This document shows positions 1 through 7,936 of a stretch of DNA of 64,000 nucleotides, in pieces. Both the position numbers and the translations under genes were made by a program. How positions within the stretch are numbered: the first letter of the stretch is position 1; every line of letters starts with the position of its first letter. The notes below the pieces were generated by a model. It ran no database searches. It worked only from the letters and a program-made list of their open reading frames with translations, and was not told where the DNA came from. Origin of the DNA: Thermoactinomyces sp. DSM 45891 (GTDB lineage Bacteria; Bacillota; Bacilli; Thermoactinomycetales; Thermoactinomycetaceae); NCBI RefSeq assembly GCF_900119485.1, contig NZ_FPJZ01000003.1, forward strand, positions 1-64,000. The letters run 5' to 3'.

Positions 1-2
1 TT

Positions 3-242
3 TCTTGGATAACAGGTGGAGCACTAACGTACGCTGGATATATCGTTTTCAAGAAATTTACTAGTTGGGCTTTCCTTTTCCCTACTTCACACCTGATGTT
101 TTTAGCCCATTTTCCAAATCAACTTGTTCCGCCCATTCCTACACTTACGGCAAGTATATCGATGTTGTGTGGTCTTGCCTTCATTCTCGTTTGTTTAGTA
201 GTAGGATGGATAAAGGTTAGAAAAGTAGATTTTGCAAAGTAG
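3..242 (+). CDS. C-terminal end of a membrane protein (partial)
   Basis: An open frame runs in from the left edge to a TAG at 240-242 and encodes about 79 residues. It is hydrophobic, with a last membrane segment near its end (SMLCGLAFILVCLVVGWI) followed by a short basic tail ending KVRKVDFAK. The next gene starts 9 bases later in the same direction, behind AGGCGG. The pair therefore looks co-transcribed and may be the two permease subunits of one ABC-2 type transporter. I see no motif that identifies it, and the N-terminus lies outside the window. Confidence 0.6.
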   Translation, partial: SWITGGALTYAGYIVFKKFTSWAFLFPTSHLMFLAHFPNQLVPPIPTLTASISMLCGLAFILVCLVVGWIKVRKVDFAK

Positions 243-251
243 GCGGTATAG

Positions 252-1055
252 ATGATTAAACTAATATTAACTAACGTTAACTTGTGCATTCGAAGCAAAA
301 TGGCGATTGGGATTTCGATTTTGCTGATTCTCCTTACCCTCATACATATCCCAATGATTAATGAACTGGGACAGAGAGAGAAATTTGAGCCGCAGTTGGT
401 AGATTATTTACTATTTTCAATGGGAGGCGTATTTCCGGACTCTCTACTGCAATACTTAACTTGGGTGTGTGTCGTTTTCCCGATTATCTTATTTGTGTAT
501 CATATGATGAATGTAAATAGTGGATTTGATTTATTCGTTCTAACACGCATGAAAAAGAGGAGTAACTGGTGGATTGTAAAAGTACTCGCTCTCATCATGA
601 CTGTTTTGTTGTATTGTGTTGTGTATTTTCTCATTCACATGATAATCGGTTCTATGTTTTTCTCCATAAATGCTAGGTGGAGTTCCTTTTTTCAGATGTT
701 CTTCTCTCATTTGGAGTTAAACGTGGGAACTCTCCTTTGCTTCATGATGATATTTTTCTTTATAGGACTCACGGCTTTTGCTCTACTTTGTCAATTGATA
801 ACGAGTCGATTTCGTAACGAAACAGCCGTCTACACGGTATTTCTTATCTCCTCAGTGGTGATAGGCTTTTTGGCTATGAGTGGGACTTTTACCACTTTTG
901 TTTCATGGATTCATTTTCCTTCTATGTTGGATTTAGTAAACTCCGATAACAAACTGGAATTGTCTGCTCTTTTTACGAAGTTCATAATAAGTCTGTCTGT
1001 AATGGGGATAAGTATTGTTGCTGGTATTCTAGGAGTTCGGCGGTACCATTATTAA
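252..1055 (+). CDS. Multi-pass membrane protein, ABC-2 permease-like
   Basis: 267 residues with about six hydrophobic segments: near residues 17-35, 70-85, 105-135, 155-180, 190-210 and 240-260. An N-terminal segment followed by a long extracytoplasmic loop and then paired helices is the layout of ABC-2 type permeases, but I see no diagnostic motif. The ATG has an AGGCGG ribosome site 5 bases upstream. It follows the truncated membrane protein at the left edge at 9 bases and was probably translated with it. A hairpin with a 9-bp stem (1072-1080 with 1090-1098) follows the stop but has no U-tract. The function and substrate cannot be told from the sequence. Confidence 0.6.
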   Translation: MIKLILTNVNLCIRSKMAIGISILLILLTLIHIPMINELGQREKFEPQLVDYLLFSMGGVFPDSLLQYLTWVCVVFPIILFVYHMMNVNSGFDLFVLTRMKKRSNWWIVKVLALIMTVLLYCVVYFLIHMIIGSMFFSINARWSSFFQMFFSHLELNVGTLLCFMMIFFFIGLTAFALLCQLITSRFRNETAVYTVFLISSVVIGFLAMSGTFTTFVSWIHFPSMLDLVNSDNKLELSALFTKFIISLSVMGISIVAGILGVRRYHY

Positions 1056-1152
1056 TAGAATATAATAGAGAGACTCGATCTTACGGTATGATCGAGTCAT
1101 GTGACTAAAAGATGATGATGCGAAATATGAATATGGTTTCTATCACTCCTTT

Positions 1153-1335
1153 CTAATCGCTTGCTCCAATCCAATCCACCCTAACCTCTACTACGTGGTG
1201 GACTAGATCGGCTGTTTTATATCTCCCATCCAATAAACACACTTGACATAAATAATCATTCCGTCTTAGCGCTTGATCCCTTATATTCTTCCATGCTATC
1301 GATTGATAAAATTGTTTCGTTTGTAGATCGTGTAT
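1153..1335 (-). pseudogene. Remnant of a phage-type HNH endonuclease
   Basis: Reading the minus strand from about 1335 to a TAG at 1153-1155 gives a fragment containing FYQSIAWKNIRDQAL, then RRNDYLCQVCLLDGRY, then TADLVHHVVEVRVDW. A W-K-x-I-R start, a first C-x-x-C pair and the His-His pair are the front half of small phage HNH endonucleases that sit near terminase genes. The reading stops soon after HHVVEV, where the last helix and the second zinc pair of the family would follow, so the protein is truncated. It has no start codon of its own and overlaps the end of the neighbouring methyltransferase remnant in another frame. I take it as debris of a lost prophage or mobile element. Confidence 0.55.
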
Positions 1336-1571
1336 CGAAAGTCTAGTAGATCAGCTTTAAACACGTTCACCTCCACTCCCACATGATCAGCTAGTCTCTT
1401 CGTTTTTTCGATCCCTGCATCTGATATATCAAATGCGGTTACATCATAGCCATTTCGAGCAAAAAAGACGGCATTTCTCCCCTCTCCACATCCGATATCT
1501 AATAGTTTTTCTTGTGTGAGCCCTTTTTCTTTTCGATAGCGATAGATGTTTTTGGCAATCTGATTCATCAT
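1296..1571 (-). pseudogene. HTH-methyltransferase remnant with internal deletion
   Basis: 91 residues. The first 22 (IAKNIYRYRKEKGLTQEKL) are the start of an XRE-type helix-turn-helix. They pass directly into LLDIGCGEGRNAVFFARNGY, the SAM-binding motif I of a TehB-like class I methyltransferase. The frame ends soon after motif II (DISDAG) and motif III (KADLLDF). The rest of the HTH and the C-terminal half of the methyltransferase are missing. HTH-methyltransferase fusions exist as full-length proteins, so the simplest reading is an internal deletion plus a 3' truncation at the junction with the HNH fragment. An intact AGGAG precedes the ATG, so a short product could still be made. Confidence 0.55.
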
Positions 1572-1724
1572 GGTTTGTCAACTCCTATATCGCTATTTTA
1601 ATTTGACTGAGTAGAGCAAACAATAACTTGTAGATTGACTTTTTTCTTTCTGCAACGTGTAGTTGAATTCAGGTACAATAAAGAATACCAACGAACGTAA
1701 TTGATAAAAGGACTGAACATACTT

Positions 1725-3449
1725 ATGTCATTTGATGGAATTGTAACCCGTGCGGTTACGCATGAACTTGCAACCAAGCTGGTTGGAGGACGAATCAGTA
1801 AAATCTACCAACCAAGTGATACAGAACTGATGCTATATATTCGTTCGCAAGGACAGAATCATAAACTATACATATCCGCTCATCCAGCTTATCCTCGCTT
1901 TCAATTTACTGAGTCCCCTGCGGATCATCCAAAGGAACCGCCTATGTTTTGTATGCTTCTTCGCAAACATATGGAGGGTTCTGTCATTCAAGCTGTTAGG
2001 CAAGTGGGCATGGAGCGGATTGTACAGATTGATATCCGAGGAGTAAGCGAATTAGGGGATGAGGTGCTACGAAGGCTTTCCATTGAAATCTTAGGTCGCA
2101 CAAGTAATGTCATCCTCCTCGACCTCGAGACAAATCGAATCATGGATGCACTTCGCCGGGTTCCTTATTCGGTAAGTAAAGTACGTCCGGTCTTACCCGG
2201 TCGGGATTATGAATACCCACCTGCTCAAGAGAAGCTAGACCCATTTGAGGTGGATGAAACGACCTTTCTCTCTGGTTTTGACTATCTTGCGGGACAGCTC
2301 GATAAACAGTTAGTAAATCGGTTTCTCGGACTGGGTCCTTTAGTTGCCAAAGAGATTGTGTTTCGTGCAGGGATCGGGGATCGAAAAAATCTGTGGGATG
2401 CCTTTCATCAGCTGATAGAGAAATTCCGCACTCATCAATACCAACCAACCCGTGTGGAAGCAGAGGAGAAACATTCTTTCTACGCCACAGAACTAACCCA
2501 CCTATCTGGTGAGCATCTTCATTTTGAATCGATGAGTGAATGCCTTGAATCGTTCTATTATGGAAAAGCGGATCGGGATCGAGTTCGCGGGCAGACGTTA
2601 GATCTGATTAAACGGTTGACGAATGAGCTGGAGAAGAATGAGAAGAAAATCGAGATATTACGCAAGGAAGTTGCTGAATCCGATTTGGTAGAAGAAGAGC
2701 GGATCAAGGGGGAACTACTAACGACATATATGCACGAACTTCAACGTGGAGACTCGTTGGTCCGTCTTGCTAACTATTATGATCCGGAAGAAAAACAGAT
2801 TGAGATCCAGTTAGACCCTCTACTCTCTCCTTCTGAAAATGCACAGCGATATTATAAGCGTTATAACAAACGGAAAGCATCCAAGAAGTATAATTTGGAA
2901 CAGATCGCCATCGCTGGGGAAGAGATTCAGTATTTAGAATCAGTACTTGTGTTGTTAGAAAATAGCTCTTTAAAGGAAGTGGAACAGATTCGGGAGGAAC
3001 TGGAAGAAGAAGGATGGGTACGTACACAACGTCGTCCGAACCGGAAAAAGAAAGAGAAACCGAATCCAATCAGTATGTATGCGAAAGATGGAACGCTCAT
3101 TTTAGTTGGTAAAAATAATAAACAAAATGATTATCTCACCCATCAGCTGGCCCATAACTCAGATATGTGGCTTCATACCAAAGATATCCCTGGCTCACAT
3201 GTTGTCATTCGTAGTAAAGAAATTAGTGAGGAAACGCTTTTAGAGGCTGCTACTCTAGCGGCGTACTACAGCAAAGCCCGTGAGTCAAGTCAAGTTCCGG
3301 TGGACTACGTCACAATCAAGCATGTAAAAAAACCAGCAGGTGCTCGTCCGGGATTTGTTATTTATGAAAATCAACAAACATTATATGTAACTCCAGATGA
3401 AAAGACCATTCGCGAGATGGTAAAGCGTACGAAACCAAAAGCACATTAA
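1725..3449 (+). CDS. rqcH: Rqc2 homologue RqcH (NFACT family)
   Basis: About 574 residues; older names are FbpA and YloA. It binds 50S subunits carrying stalled peptidyl-tRNA and recruits tRNA-Ala to add C-terminal alanine tails that mark the nascent chain for proteolysis. The NFACT-N domain (MSFDGIVTRAVTHEL) is followed by a helix-hairpin-helix region, a long coiled coil (about residues 280-440) and the C-terminal NFACT-R domain with DMWLHTKDIPGSHVVIR. I start at the ATG at 1725 because family members begin MSFDG; a TTG at 1701 would add 8 residues. AAAGGA lies at 1707-1712. A possible promoter is TTGACT (1635-1640) with TGTAGT 17 bases on. The gene lies beyond pyrE, as yloA does in B. subtilis. 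Confidence 0.93.
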   Translation: MSFDGIVTRAVTHELATKLVGGRISKIYQPSDTELMLYIRSQGQNHKLYISAHPAYPRFQFTESPADHPKEPPMFCMLLRKHMEGSVIQAVRQVGMERIVQIDIRGVSELGDEVLRRLSIEILGRTSNVILLDLETNRIMDALRRVPYSVSKVRPVLPGRDYEYPPAQEKLDPFEVDETTFLSGFDYLAGQLDKQLVNRFLGLGPLVAKEIVFRAGIGDRKNLWDAFHQLIEKFRTHQYQPTRVEAEEKHSFYATELTHLSGEHLHFESMSECLESFYYGKADRDRVRGQTLDLIKRLTNELEKNEKKIEILRKEVAESDLVEEERIKGELLTTYMHELQRGDSLVRLANYYDPEEKQIEIQLDPLLSPSENAQRYYKRYNKRKASKKYNLEQIAIAGEEIQYLESVLVLLENSSLKEVEQIREELEEEGWVRTQRRPNRKKKEKPNPISMYAKDGTLILVGKNNKQNDYLTHQLAHNSDMWLHTKDIPGSHVVIRSKEISEETLLEAATLAAYYSKARESSQVPVDYVTIKHVKKPAGARPGFVIYENQQTLYVTPDEKTIREMVKRTKPKAH

Positions 3450-3473
3450 TCCCTGACAGATGGGAGTCTGAGG

Positions 3474-4115
3474 ATGAAAACCATATTGCTAACTGGATTT
3501 GAACCATTTGGAGGGGATAAAATCAATCCCTCCATTGAGATTGCGAAAGTACTTGATGGACGGGAAACGGAAACCTATAAGATCGTTTCTCGTGAACTTC
3601 CTTGTGTTTTTGGAGAAGCGATTGACCAATTAAGTCTGGCTTTGCAAGAAGTAAAGCCTGATCTTGTGATTTGTGTGGGACAGGCTGGAGGACGGCCTGA
3701 TCTCTCCATCGAGCGGGTCGCGATCAATGTAGATGATGCGAGAATTCCTGATAATAATGGGAATCAGCCGATCGATGAGCCCATTATCGCGGCAGGACCT
3801 GTAGCGTATTGGTCCCGTCTACCGATTAAAGCGATTGTGAAGCATTTACGGGATGCTGGATTACCGGCATCCGTCTCCCAAACAGCCGGAACATACGTCT
3901 GCAACCACGTTTTCTACGGACTCCTGCATGAAATTAGGCAAAGTAGCATTCGTGGCGGGTTTATCCACATCCCCTTTCTACCCGAACAAATTCAAGCGCG
4001 TCCACAGATGGCGTCTCTGTCCTTAGACGATATGGTACGCGGGATTGAGATAGCGATTCAAGTATCAGTGGATTATGAACAAGATCTGCGACTAGAAAAC
4101 GGACAAACACATTAA
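3474..4115 (+). CDS. pcp: Pyrrolidone-carboxylate peptidase
   Basis: 213 residues, the usual length for bacterial Pcp (peptidase family C15), a cytoplasmic cysteine peptidase that removes N-terminal pyroglutamate. It has the N-terminal LLTGFEPFGG motif, the catalytic Glu in SIERVAIN, the catalytic Cys in AGTYVCNHVFYGLLH, and the His in GGFIHIPFLP. The triad therefore looks intact. It starts 24 bases after rqcH in the same direction behind GGGAG and probably shares its transcript. A weak A/T-rich hairpin ending in T7 (around 4116-4168) could terminate the pair. Confidence 0.93.
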   Translation: MKTILLTGFEPFGGDKINPSIEIAKVLDGRETETYKIVSRELPCVFGEAIDQLSLALQEVKPDLVICVGQAGGRPDLSIERVAINVDDARIPDNNGNQPIDEPIIAAGPVAYWSRLPIKAIVKHLRDAGLPASVSQTAGTYVCNHVFYGLLHEIRQSSIRGGFIHIPFLPEQIQARPQMASLSLDDMVRGIEIAIQVSVDYEQDLRLENGQTH

Positions 4116-4275
4116 AAAATAACTGGGTTCACTTCAACTCCAACTTCATAGCTCAGTTGTTTTTTTATTAGAATAAACATAATAATCTGTTATAATAATA
4201 TTAACAGACTTTTGTACGAAAGTGAGTTCTTGGGTTTGATATCTTCAATCTGTAGAGACAGGGGTGTAGCGGCCA

Positions 4276-4941
4276 ATGCGTACAGATAAAACCAGCCCTT
4301 TCACATGGGTGCAGCGTAGCATTGGATTATGTATCTATCTCATAATTACGATCTTCTTTCCATCTCCTGCATTCATGTTTCTGCTGGCAACCCTGTATCT
4401 ACTCTGTAGTACCGTCAAGTATGAAATCCAGCAGCAACGATCAGAATCGCTTATTCGATTCGCATTTCTCCTATTTATCTTAGGAAGCTTGCATGACATC
4501 GGCCGAACGGAACACTTTGGAATATCTAGTTTTTTAGGTGGCCTAATCGGCTGGACCATTCTCCTTTTTGTATACGGCAGACAACTTCATAGTCATCTCT
4601 CCCGCTCTACTGATTCCCCTGTCGAAGTAATTCTTCATCCAGTCGTCATCGATTGGCTTCAACGGATTTGGGGATTCCTTGTTTTTGTATTATGTGCACT
4701 GTTTGACCCGTATCACATCGATACTCTCATCTTTGCAGGAAAGCTGTACTGTTTTATCTCCACCATCAAGTACCTCCTTCGGAAACAATATGACAAGGGC
4801 TATACCCGCCTCAGCTTTGTCATTATCCCTATCTCCATAAAGACCGATGTAGGATTTCAAGGAGTGTGGCAAGACTGGTTTCAACTCGTTTTTTGCCTCT
4901 TCTGTTTTGGAATTGTAGGGTATTTAAATGGGGAAAAATAA
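4276..4941 (+). CDS. Hypothetical membrane protein with internal duplication
   Basis: 221 residues, strongly hydrophobic. Two halves resemble each other. One runs QRSIGLCIYLIITIFFPSP and later STVKYEIQQQ (residues 14-55); the other runs QRIWGFLVFVLCALFDPYH and later STIKYLLRKQ (residues 128-170). Each repeat seems to hold two membrane helices and end in an S-T-[VI]-K-Y basic exit. This suggests an ancient duplication within a small membrane protein. No known family is recognised. TATAAT at 4191-4196 could be its -10, but no good -35 is visible. The gene converges on pyrE, and its natural terminator is the hairpin later split by the IS element. Confidence 0.55.
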   Translation: MRTDKTSPFTWVQRSIGLCIYLIITIFFPSPAFMFLLATLYLLCSTVKYEIQQQRSESLIRFAFLLFILGSLHDIGRTEHFGISSFLGGLIGWTILLFVYGRQLHSHLSRSTDSPVEVILHPVVIDWLQRIWGFLVFVLCALFDPYHIDTLIFAGKLYCFISTIKYLLRKQYDKGYTRLSFVIIPISIKTDVGFQGVWQDWFQLVFCLFCFGIVGYLNGEK

Positions 4942-4958
4942 AAAAGTTGATATCTCGA
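4941..4958 (+). terminator. Left arm of a bidirectional terminator split by an IS
   Basis: Bases 4941-4958 and 6403-6420 are perfect reverse complements over 18 bp. Without the IS and one copy of its 3-bp target repeat they would form a stem with a 5-base loop (ACGTA), flanked by A5 on one side and T5 on the other. That is a classic bidirectional Rho-independent terminator between the convergent gene at 4276-4941 and pyrE. The arms are now 1.44 kb apart. Confidence 0.75.
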
Positions 4959-5016
4959 TGAACTGCACCCCAATTGTTGGACACGAAAAAATCTAACAGT
5001 TGGAGGTGCTTTTTCT

Positions 5017-5523
5017 ATGTCTAAGTATTCAGTAGAAATTAAATTGGAAGCTGTTCAAGCTTACCTCGACGGTGTCGAGTCGTATAAAGACATTGCTAAT
5101 AAATATCAGGTAAGTCTTACTCCGTTGGTAGAATGGGTAGCAAAGTATCGAGAACACGGAATCAACGCTTTCCAAAAGGGATATACAAATTATTCAGTGG
5201 AGTTTAAAATGGACGTACTTAACTTTATGAGCGACACAGGAGCGTCCCTTACAAAGACGGCAGCCGTCTTTAATATCCCTACACCTAGTACGATATATCA
5301 GTGGCAGAATTTATTTAGGGAACAGGGATTGGACGCTCTCCAATCAAAGAAAAAGGGGCGTCCATCCTTGAAAAAGAAACCACAGAAGAAGCAGGAACTG
5401 AGTACAGAGGAAGAATTACGAGAAGAGAATAAACGATTACAGATGGAGAATGCCTATCTAAAAAAGTTGAATGCCTTAATTCACGAAAGGGAAAAGTCAG
5501 CCAACAAGACAAAGCCCAAGTAA
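5017..5523 (+). CDS. IS3-family transposase OrfA
   Basis: 168 residues. It has two helix-turn-helix units (residues about 5-50 and 55-105, the second ending IYQWQNLFREQGLDAL) and a C-terminal leucine-zipper-like coiled coil (LREENKRLQMENAYLKKLN), as in IS150 OrfA. It binds the IS ends and dimerises. GGAGGTG lies 8 bases before the ATG. The slippery heptamer A-AAA-AAG lies at 5460-5466 in the correct phase for -1 frameshifting, which would fuse OrfA to OrfB to make the active transposase. Confidence 0.93.
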   Translation: MSKYSVEIKLEAVQAYLDGVESYKDIANKYQVSLTPLVEWVAKYREHGINAFQKGYTNYSVEFKMDVLNFMSDTGASLTKTAAVFNIPTPSTIYQWQNLFREQGLDALQSKKKGRPSLKKKPQKKQELSTEEELREENKRLQMENAYLKKLNALIHEREKSANKTKPK

Positions 5524-6362
5524 TCTATGAATTAAGGCACGACTATCCTGTAAAAGCTCTATTGAAAATTGCTGGCATCGCTCGTAGCACTTACTACTAC
5601 TGGCTCAAGCAGATAAACAGACCTGATAAATATAAAGGGATAAAAGGAAAAATCGTTTCGATTTTTCATGAACATCAAGGTCGTTATGGCTATCGGCGAA
5701 TCACATGGGAATTACGAAATCAAGGTTATACCTTGAATCATAAAACGGTATTCCGTCTCATGAAGGAACTTGGATTGAAGTGCTTAGTTCGCATGAAGAA
5801 ATATCGTTCTTATCGAGGAAAAGTAGGGAAATTTGCCCCTAACATCCTAGCGCGTAATTTCAAAGCAACTAAACCCAATCAGAAATGGGTTACAGATATA
5901 ACTGAATTTCACCTACATGGTGAAAAGCTCTATTTGTCTCCCATTCTCGACCTATATAATGGGGAGATTATCGCTTATCAGGTGGAAAAACGTCCTGTCT
6001 ACTCCCTTGTTTCTAAGATGCTGGACAAAGCTCTCGAACAGCTAGAAGAGGGCGAAGCTCCTCTCCTCCACTCTGATCAAGGCTGGCATTATCAAATGAA
6101 GAAGTACCAACATTCCTTGAAACAAAGAGAAATTACACAGAGCATGTCCCGTAAGGGAAATTGTCTCGATAATGCTGTCATCGAAAACTTCTTCGGTTTA
6201 CTCAAAAGTGAGTTATTCTACCTCCAAGAATTTGAAAGTATGGATCATTTCAAACAGGAGCTAGAGAAGTATATTCACTATTACAATCACAAACGCTTGA
6301 AGATAAAACTAAAGGGCATGAGTCCAGTTCAATACCGGACACATACCCTGCAGGTTGCTTAA
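5466..6362 (+). CDS. IS3-family transposase OrfB (made by -1 frameshift)
   Basis: This is the -1 frame entered at the A6G heptamer; it reads VECLNSRKGKVSQQDKA, then YELRHDYPVKALLKIAGIARSTYYYW. It carries the HTH_21 segment (residues about 60-110) and the rve integrase core: Asp in WVTDITEF, Asp in LLHSDQGWHYQ and Glu in DNAVIENFFGLLKSEL. The DDE triad is therefore complete. No good ATG or GTG exists at the head of the frame. The only internal start is a TTG at 5562 without a clear ribosome site, so I favour production only as an OrfAB fusion. Confidence 0.9.
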   Translation, partial: VECLNSRKGKVSQQDKAQVIYELRHDYPVKALLKIAGIARSTYYYWLKQINRPDKYKGIKGKIVSIFHEHQGRYGYRRITWELRNQGYTLNHKTVFRLMKELGLKCLVRMKKYRSYRGKVGKFAPNILARNFKATKPNQKWVTDITEFHLHGEKLYLSPILDLYNGEIIAYQVEKRPVYSLVSKMLDKALEQLEEGEAPLLHSDQGWHYQMKKYQHSLKQREITQSMSRKGNCLDNAVIENFFGLLKSELFYLQEFESMDHFKQELEKYIHYYNHKRLKIKLKGMSPVQYRTHTLQVA

Positions 6363-6402
6363 ATCTTCGTGTCTAACTTTTTGGGTTCACTTCACGAACG
6401 TA

Positions 6403-6420
6403 TCGAGATATCAACTTTTT
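6403..6420 (-). terminator. Right arm of the split terminator, downstream of pyrE
   Basis: This is the reverse complement of 4941-4958 over 18 bp, ending in T5. It is 20 bases beyond the pyrE stop. With the IS in place, pyrE transcription meets this arm first and then the IS, so simple termination here is probably lost or weakened. Confidence 0.6.
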
Positions 6421-6440
6421 ATATGTTTATGGATGGATAA

Positions 6441-7028
6441 TTACTTCTTGGATACAGGTATTCGACTTCCAGGCTTAACAGCAGGAGTCCCTTCTGCACA
6501 GAGTGGGCACTCCTCTGCCTCCCAAGACTGAATCTCGATTGGCATCAAAGCACGGTAAGGTACAGTGAAAGGCGTTTTCCCTTGGCTCCGATCAACGATA
6601 GAACCAATTCCGACTACCTTAGCTCCCATTCCTTCTAAAAGTGTAACCACTTCTTGCACAGAACCACCTGTGGTAACCACATCTTCTACTGCTAGAACGC
6701 GTTCTCCTTTTTCTACTTCAAATCCACGACGAAGTTCCATTACTCCTTCTTTTCGCTCGGCAAATAGACAGCGAACTCCTAAAGCGCGAGCTACTTCATG
6801 TGCGATTACAACTCCGCCAAGTGCTGGACCTACTACCACATCAATCTCTAGATCATCAAACAGGTTCGCGATGGCTTGTCCTGCTTGCTCAGCGTCCGCT
6901 GGATGTTGAAGTAATTGAGCACATTGCATATATTGCCTGCTATGTCGACCTGAAGAAAGAAGAAAATGACCCTCTTTTACAACTCCAGTACGTGTGAGTG
7001 CTTCGGATACATTCCATTCTGATTTCAT
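6441..7028 (-). CDS. pyrE: Orotate phosphoribosyltransferase
   Basis: 195 residues. It converts orotate and PRPP to OMP, the fifth step of UMP synthesis. The PRPP loop is VLAVEDVVTTGGS, and the N-terminal half has the family pattern LLSSGRHSRQYMQCA. The C-terminal tail CPLCAEGTPAVKPGSR is typical of the short Firmicute/Thermus-type enzyme. It overlaps the pyrF stop by 4 bases (ATGA), so translation is coupled. AGGGGGA lies upstream of the ATG. In this genome pyrFE form a separate unit from pyrB-carB, transcribed from the duplicate promoter at 7943-7971. Confidence 0.96.
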   Translation of the reverse strand: MKSEWNVSEALTRTGVVKEGHFLLSSGRHSRQYMQCAQLLQHPADAEQAGQAIANLFDDLEIDVVVGPALGGVVIAHEVARALGVRCLFAERKEGVMELRRGFEVEKGERVLAVEDVVTTGGSVQEVVTLLEGMGAKVVGIGSIVDRSQGKTPFTVPYRALMPIEIQSWEAEECPLCAEGTPAVKPGSRIPVSKK

Positions 7029-7762
7029 CTTTTATTCCCCCTGGCGTCTATGATTTCTCGTAGGATTTGGTGATACGCTTCTAATGGATCAAGCGCATGT
7101 GTAATCGCGCGTCCGACTACTAGATGATCCGCTCCTGCCTGAATCGCCGCTGTCGGAGTAACAACTCTTTTCTGATCGTTTGCAGAGGCTCCTACTGGCC
7201 GAATCCCTGGTGTTACGGCTAGAAAGAAAGGCTCTGTCGCATCTTTAATCGCTCTCGCTTCTTGACCTGAACAGATCACTCCATCTGCCCCTGCTTGATG
7301 AGCAAGCTTGGCTGATCTTAAAACCGCTTGCTCCATTGAACCGTCGATGCCGATTTCATCGTGTAACATTTCCTCGTGCGTACTCGTCAGTTGAGTAACC
7401 GCTAGAAGGCGGGTCCGATATCCAGAAGAGGAAGCACATTGCTCAGCAGATTCACGAGCATGCTTTATCATCTCAGAGCCCCCCATGGCATGAAGAGTTA
7501 AGAAATCTACATCTAGCTTGCTAATCGATTCTACTGCTTTGGCTACAGTATTAGGAATGTCGTGTAGCTTTAAATCAAGAAAAATTGAGTATCCTTCTTG
7601 TTTTCGCTCATAGATCCAACGCGGGCCAGTTGCATAGAACAATTGGTAACCTACTTTAATCCACGGTTTTTTTTCTCCCCGCCAATGGGTAAGAAACGTT
7701 TCTGCATCTTCTCCGGACGGTAAATCTAGAGCAATCATCAATTGGCGCCGTGCTTGATCCAT
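7025..7762 (-). CDS. pyrF: Orotidine 5'-phosphate decarboxylase
   Basis: 245 residues, a TIM barrel that decarboxylates OMP to UMP. The catalytic motif is FLDLKLHDIPNTV (the D-x-K-x-x-D signature), with MIALD at the start of the barrel and TPGIRPVG near the phosphate site. The ATG has GGAAGGGG 9 bases upstream. It is the first gene after a promoter and PyrR attenuator of its own. In B. subtilis pyrK and pyrD would lie directly upstream; here loaP and two NRPS genes do. Confidence 0.96.
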   Translation of the reverse strand: MDQARRQLMIALDLPSGEDAETFLTHWRGEKKPWIKVGYQLFYATGPRWIYERKQEGYSIFLDLKLHDIPNTVAKAVESISKLDVDFLTLHAMGGSEMIKHARESAEQCASSSGYRTRLLAVTQLTSTHEEMLHDEIGIDGSMEQAVLRSAKLAHQAGADGVICSGQEARAIKDATEPFFLAVTPGIRPVGASANDQKRVVTPTAAIQAGADHLVVGRAITHALDPLEAYHQILREIIDARGNKR

Positions 7763-7820
7763 ATATTGAAACCCCTTCCTATAAGTGTGACGAAATGCAG
7801 ATGAGGGTGTTTCAGGGCAT

Positions 7821-7936
7821 AAAAAATGCTTCTTGTCTTAGCTAGACAAGAAGCACAAGTGGACATATTCCACCTAACTGATATATCCGTGCCCTTGCCA
7901 GCCTCTCTGGACTGGATTTAAAGGTTCTGCTATTCC
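7821..7936 (-). promoter_or_regulatory. PyrR-dependent attenuator before pyrF
   Basis: Transcribed right to left. The RNA first offers the PyrR-binding loop TCCAGAGAGGCT (within about 7893-7917), then a terminator with stem GCTTCTTGTCT/AGACAAGAAGC (7829-7854) followed by T6. In the known system PyrR bound to UMP stabilises the first hairpin and lets the terminator form. This leader is a near-copy of the one before pyrR at 31034-31149; most differences are in loops and in the -35/-10 spacer. Confidence 0.9.

Larger units (their letters stand above)
4959..6394 (+). mobile_element. IS3-family (IS150-type) insertion sequence
   Basis: 1436 bp, close to IS150. Imperfect terminal inverted repeats (4959-4987 and 6366-6394, 23 of 29 bases matching) start TGAA and end TTCA. 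A 3-bp direct repeat CGA (4956-4958 and 6395-6397) flanks it. It carries overlapping orfA and orfB with an A6G frameshift heptamer, and all DDE residues are present, so it looks intact. It sits in the loop of a terminator hairpin. Confidence 0.92.

Noticed and set aside
1072..1098. Terminator after the first membrane protein
   Set aside because: The 9-bp stem is clear, but there is no U-tract in either direction; too weak to list as a feature.
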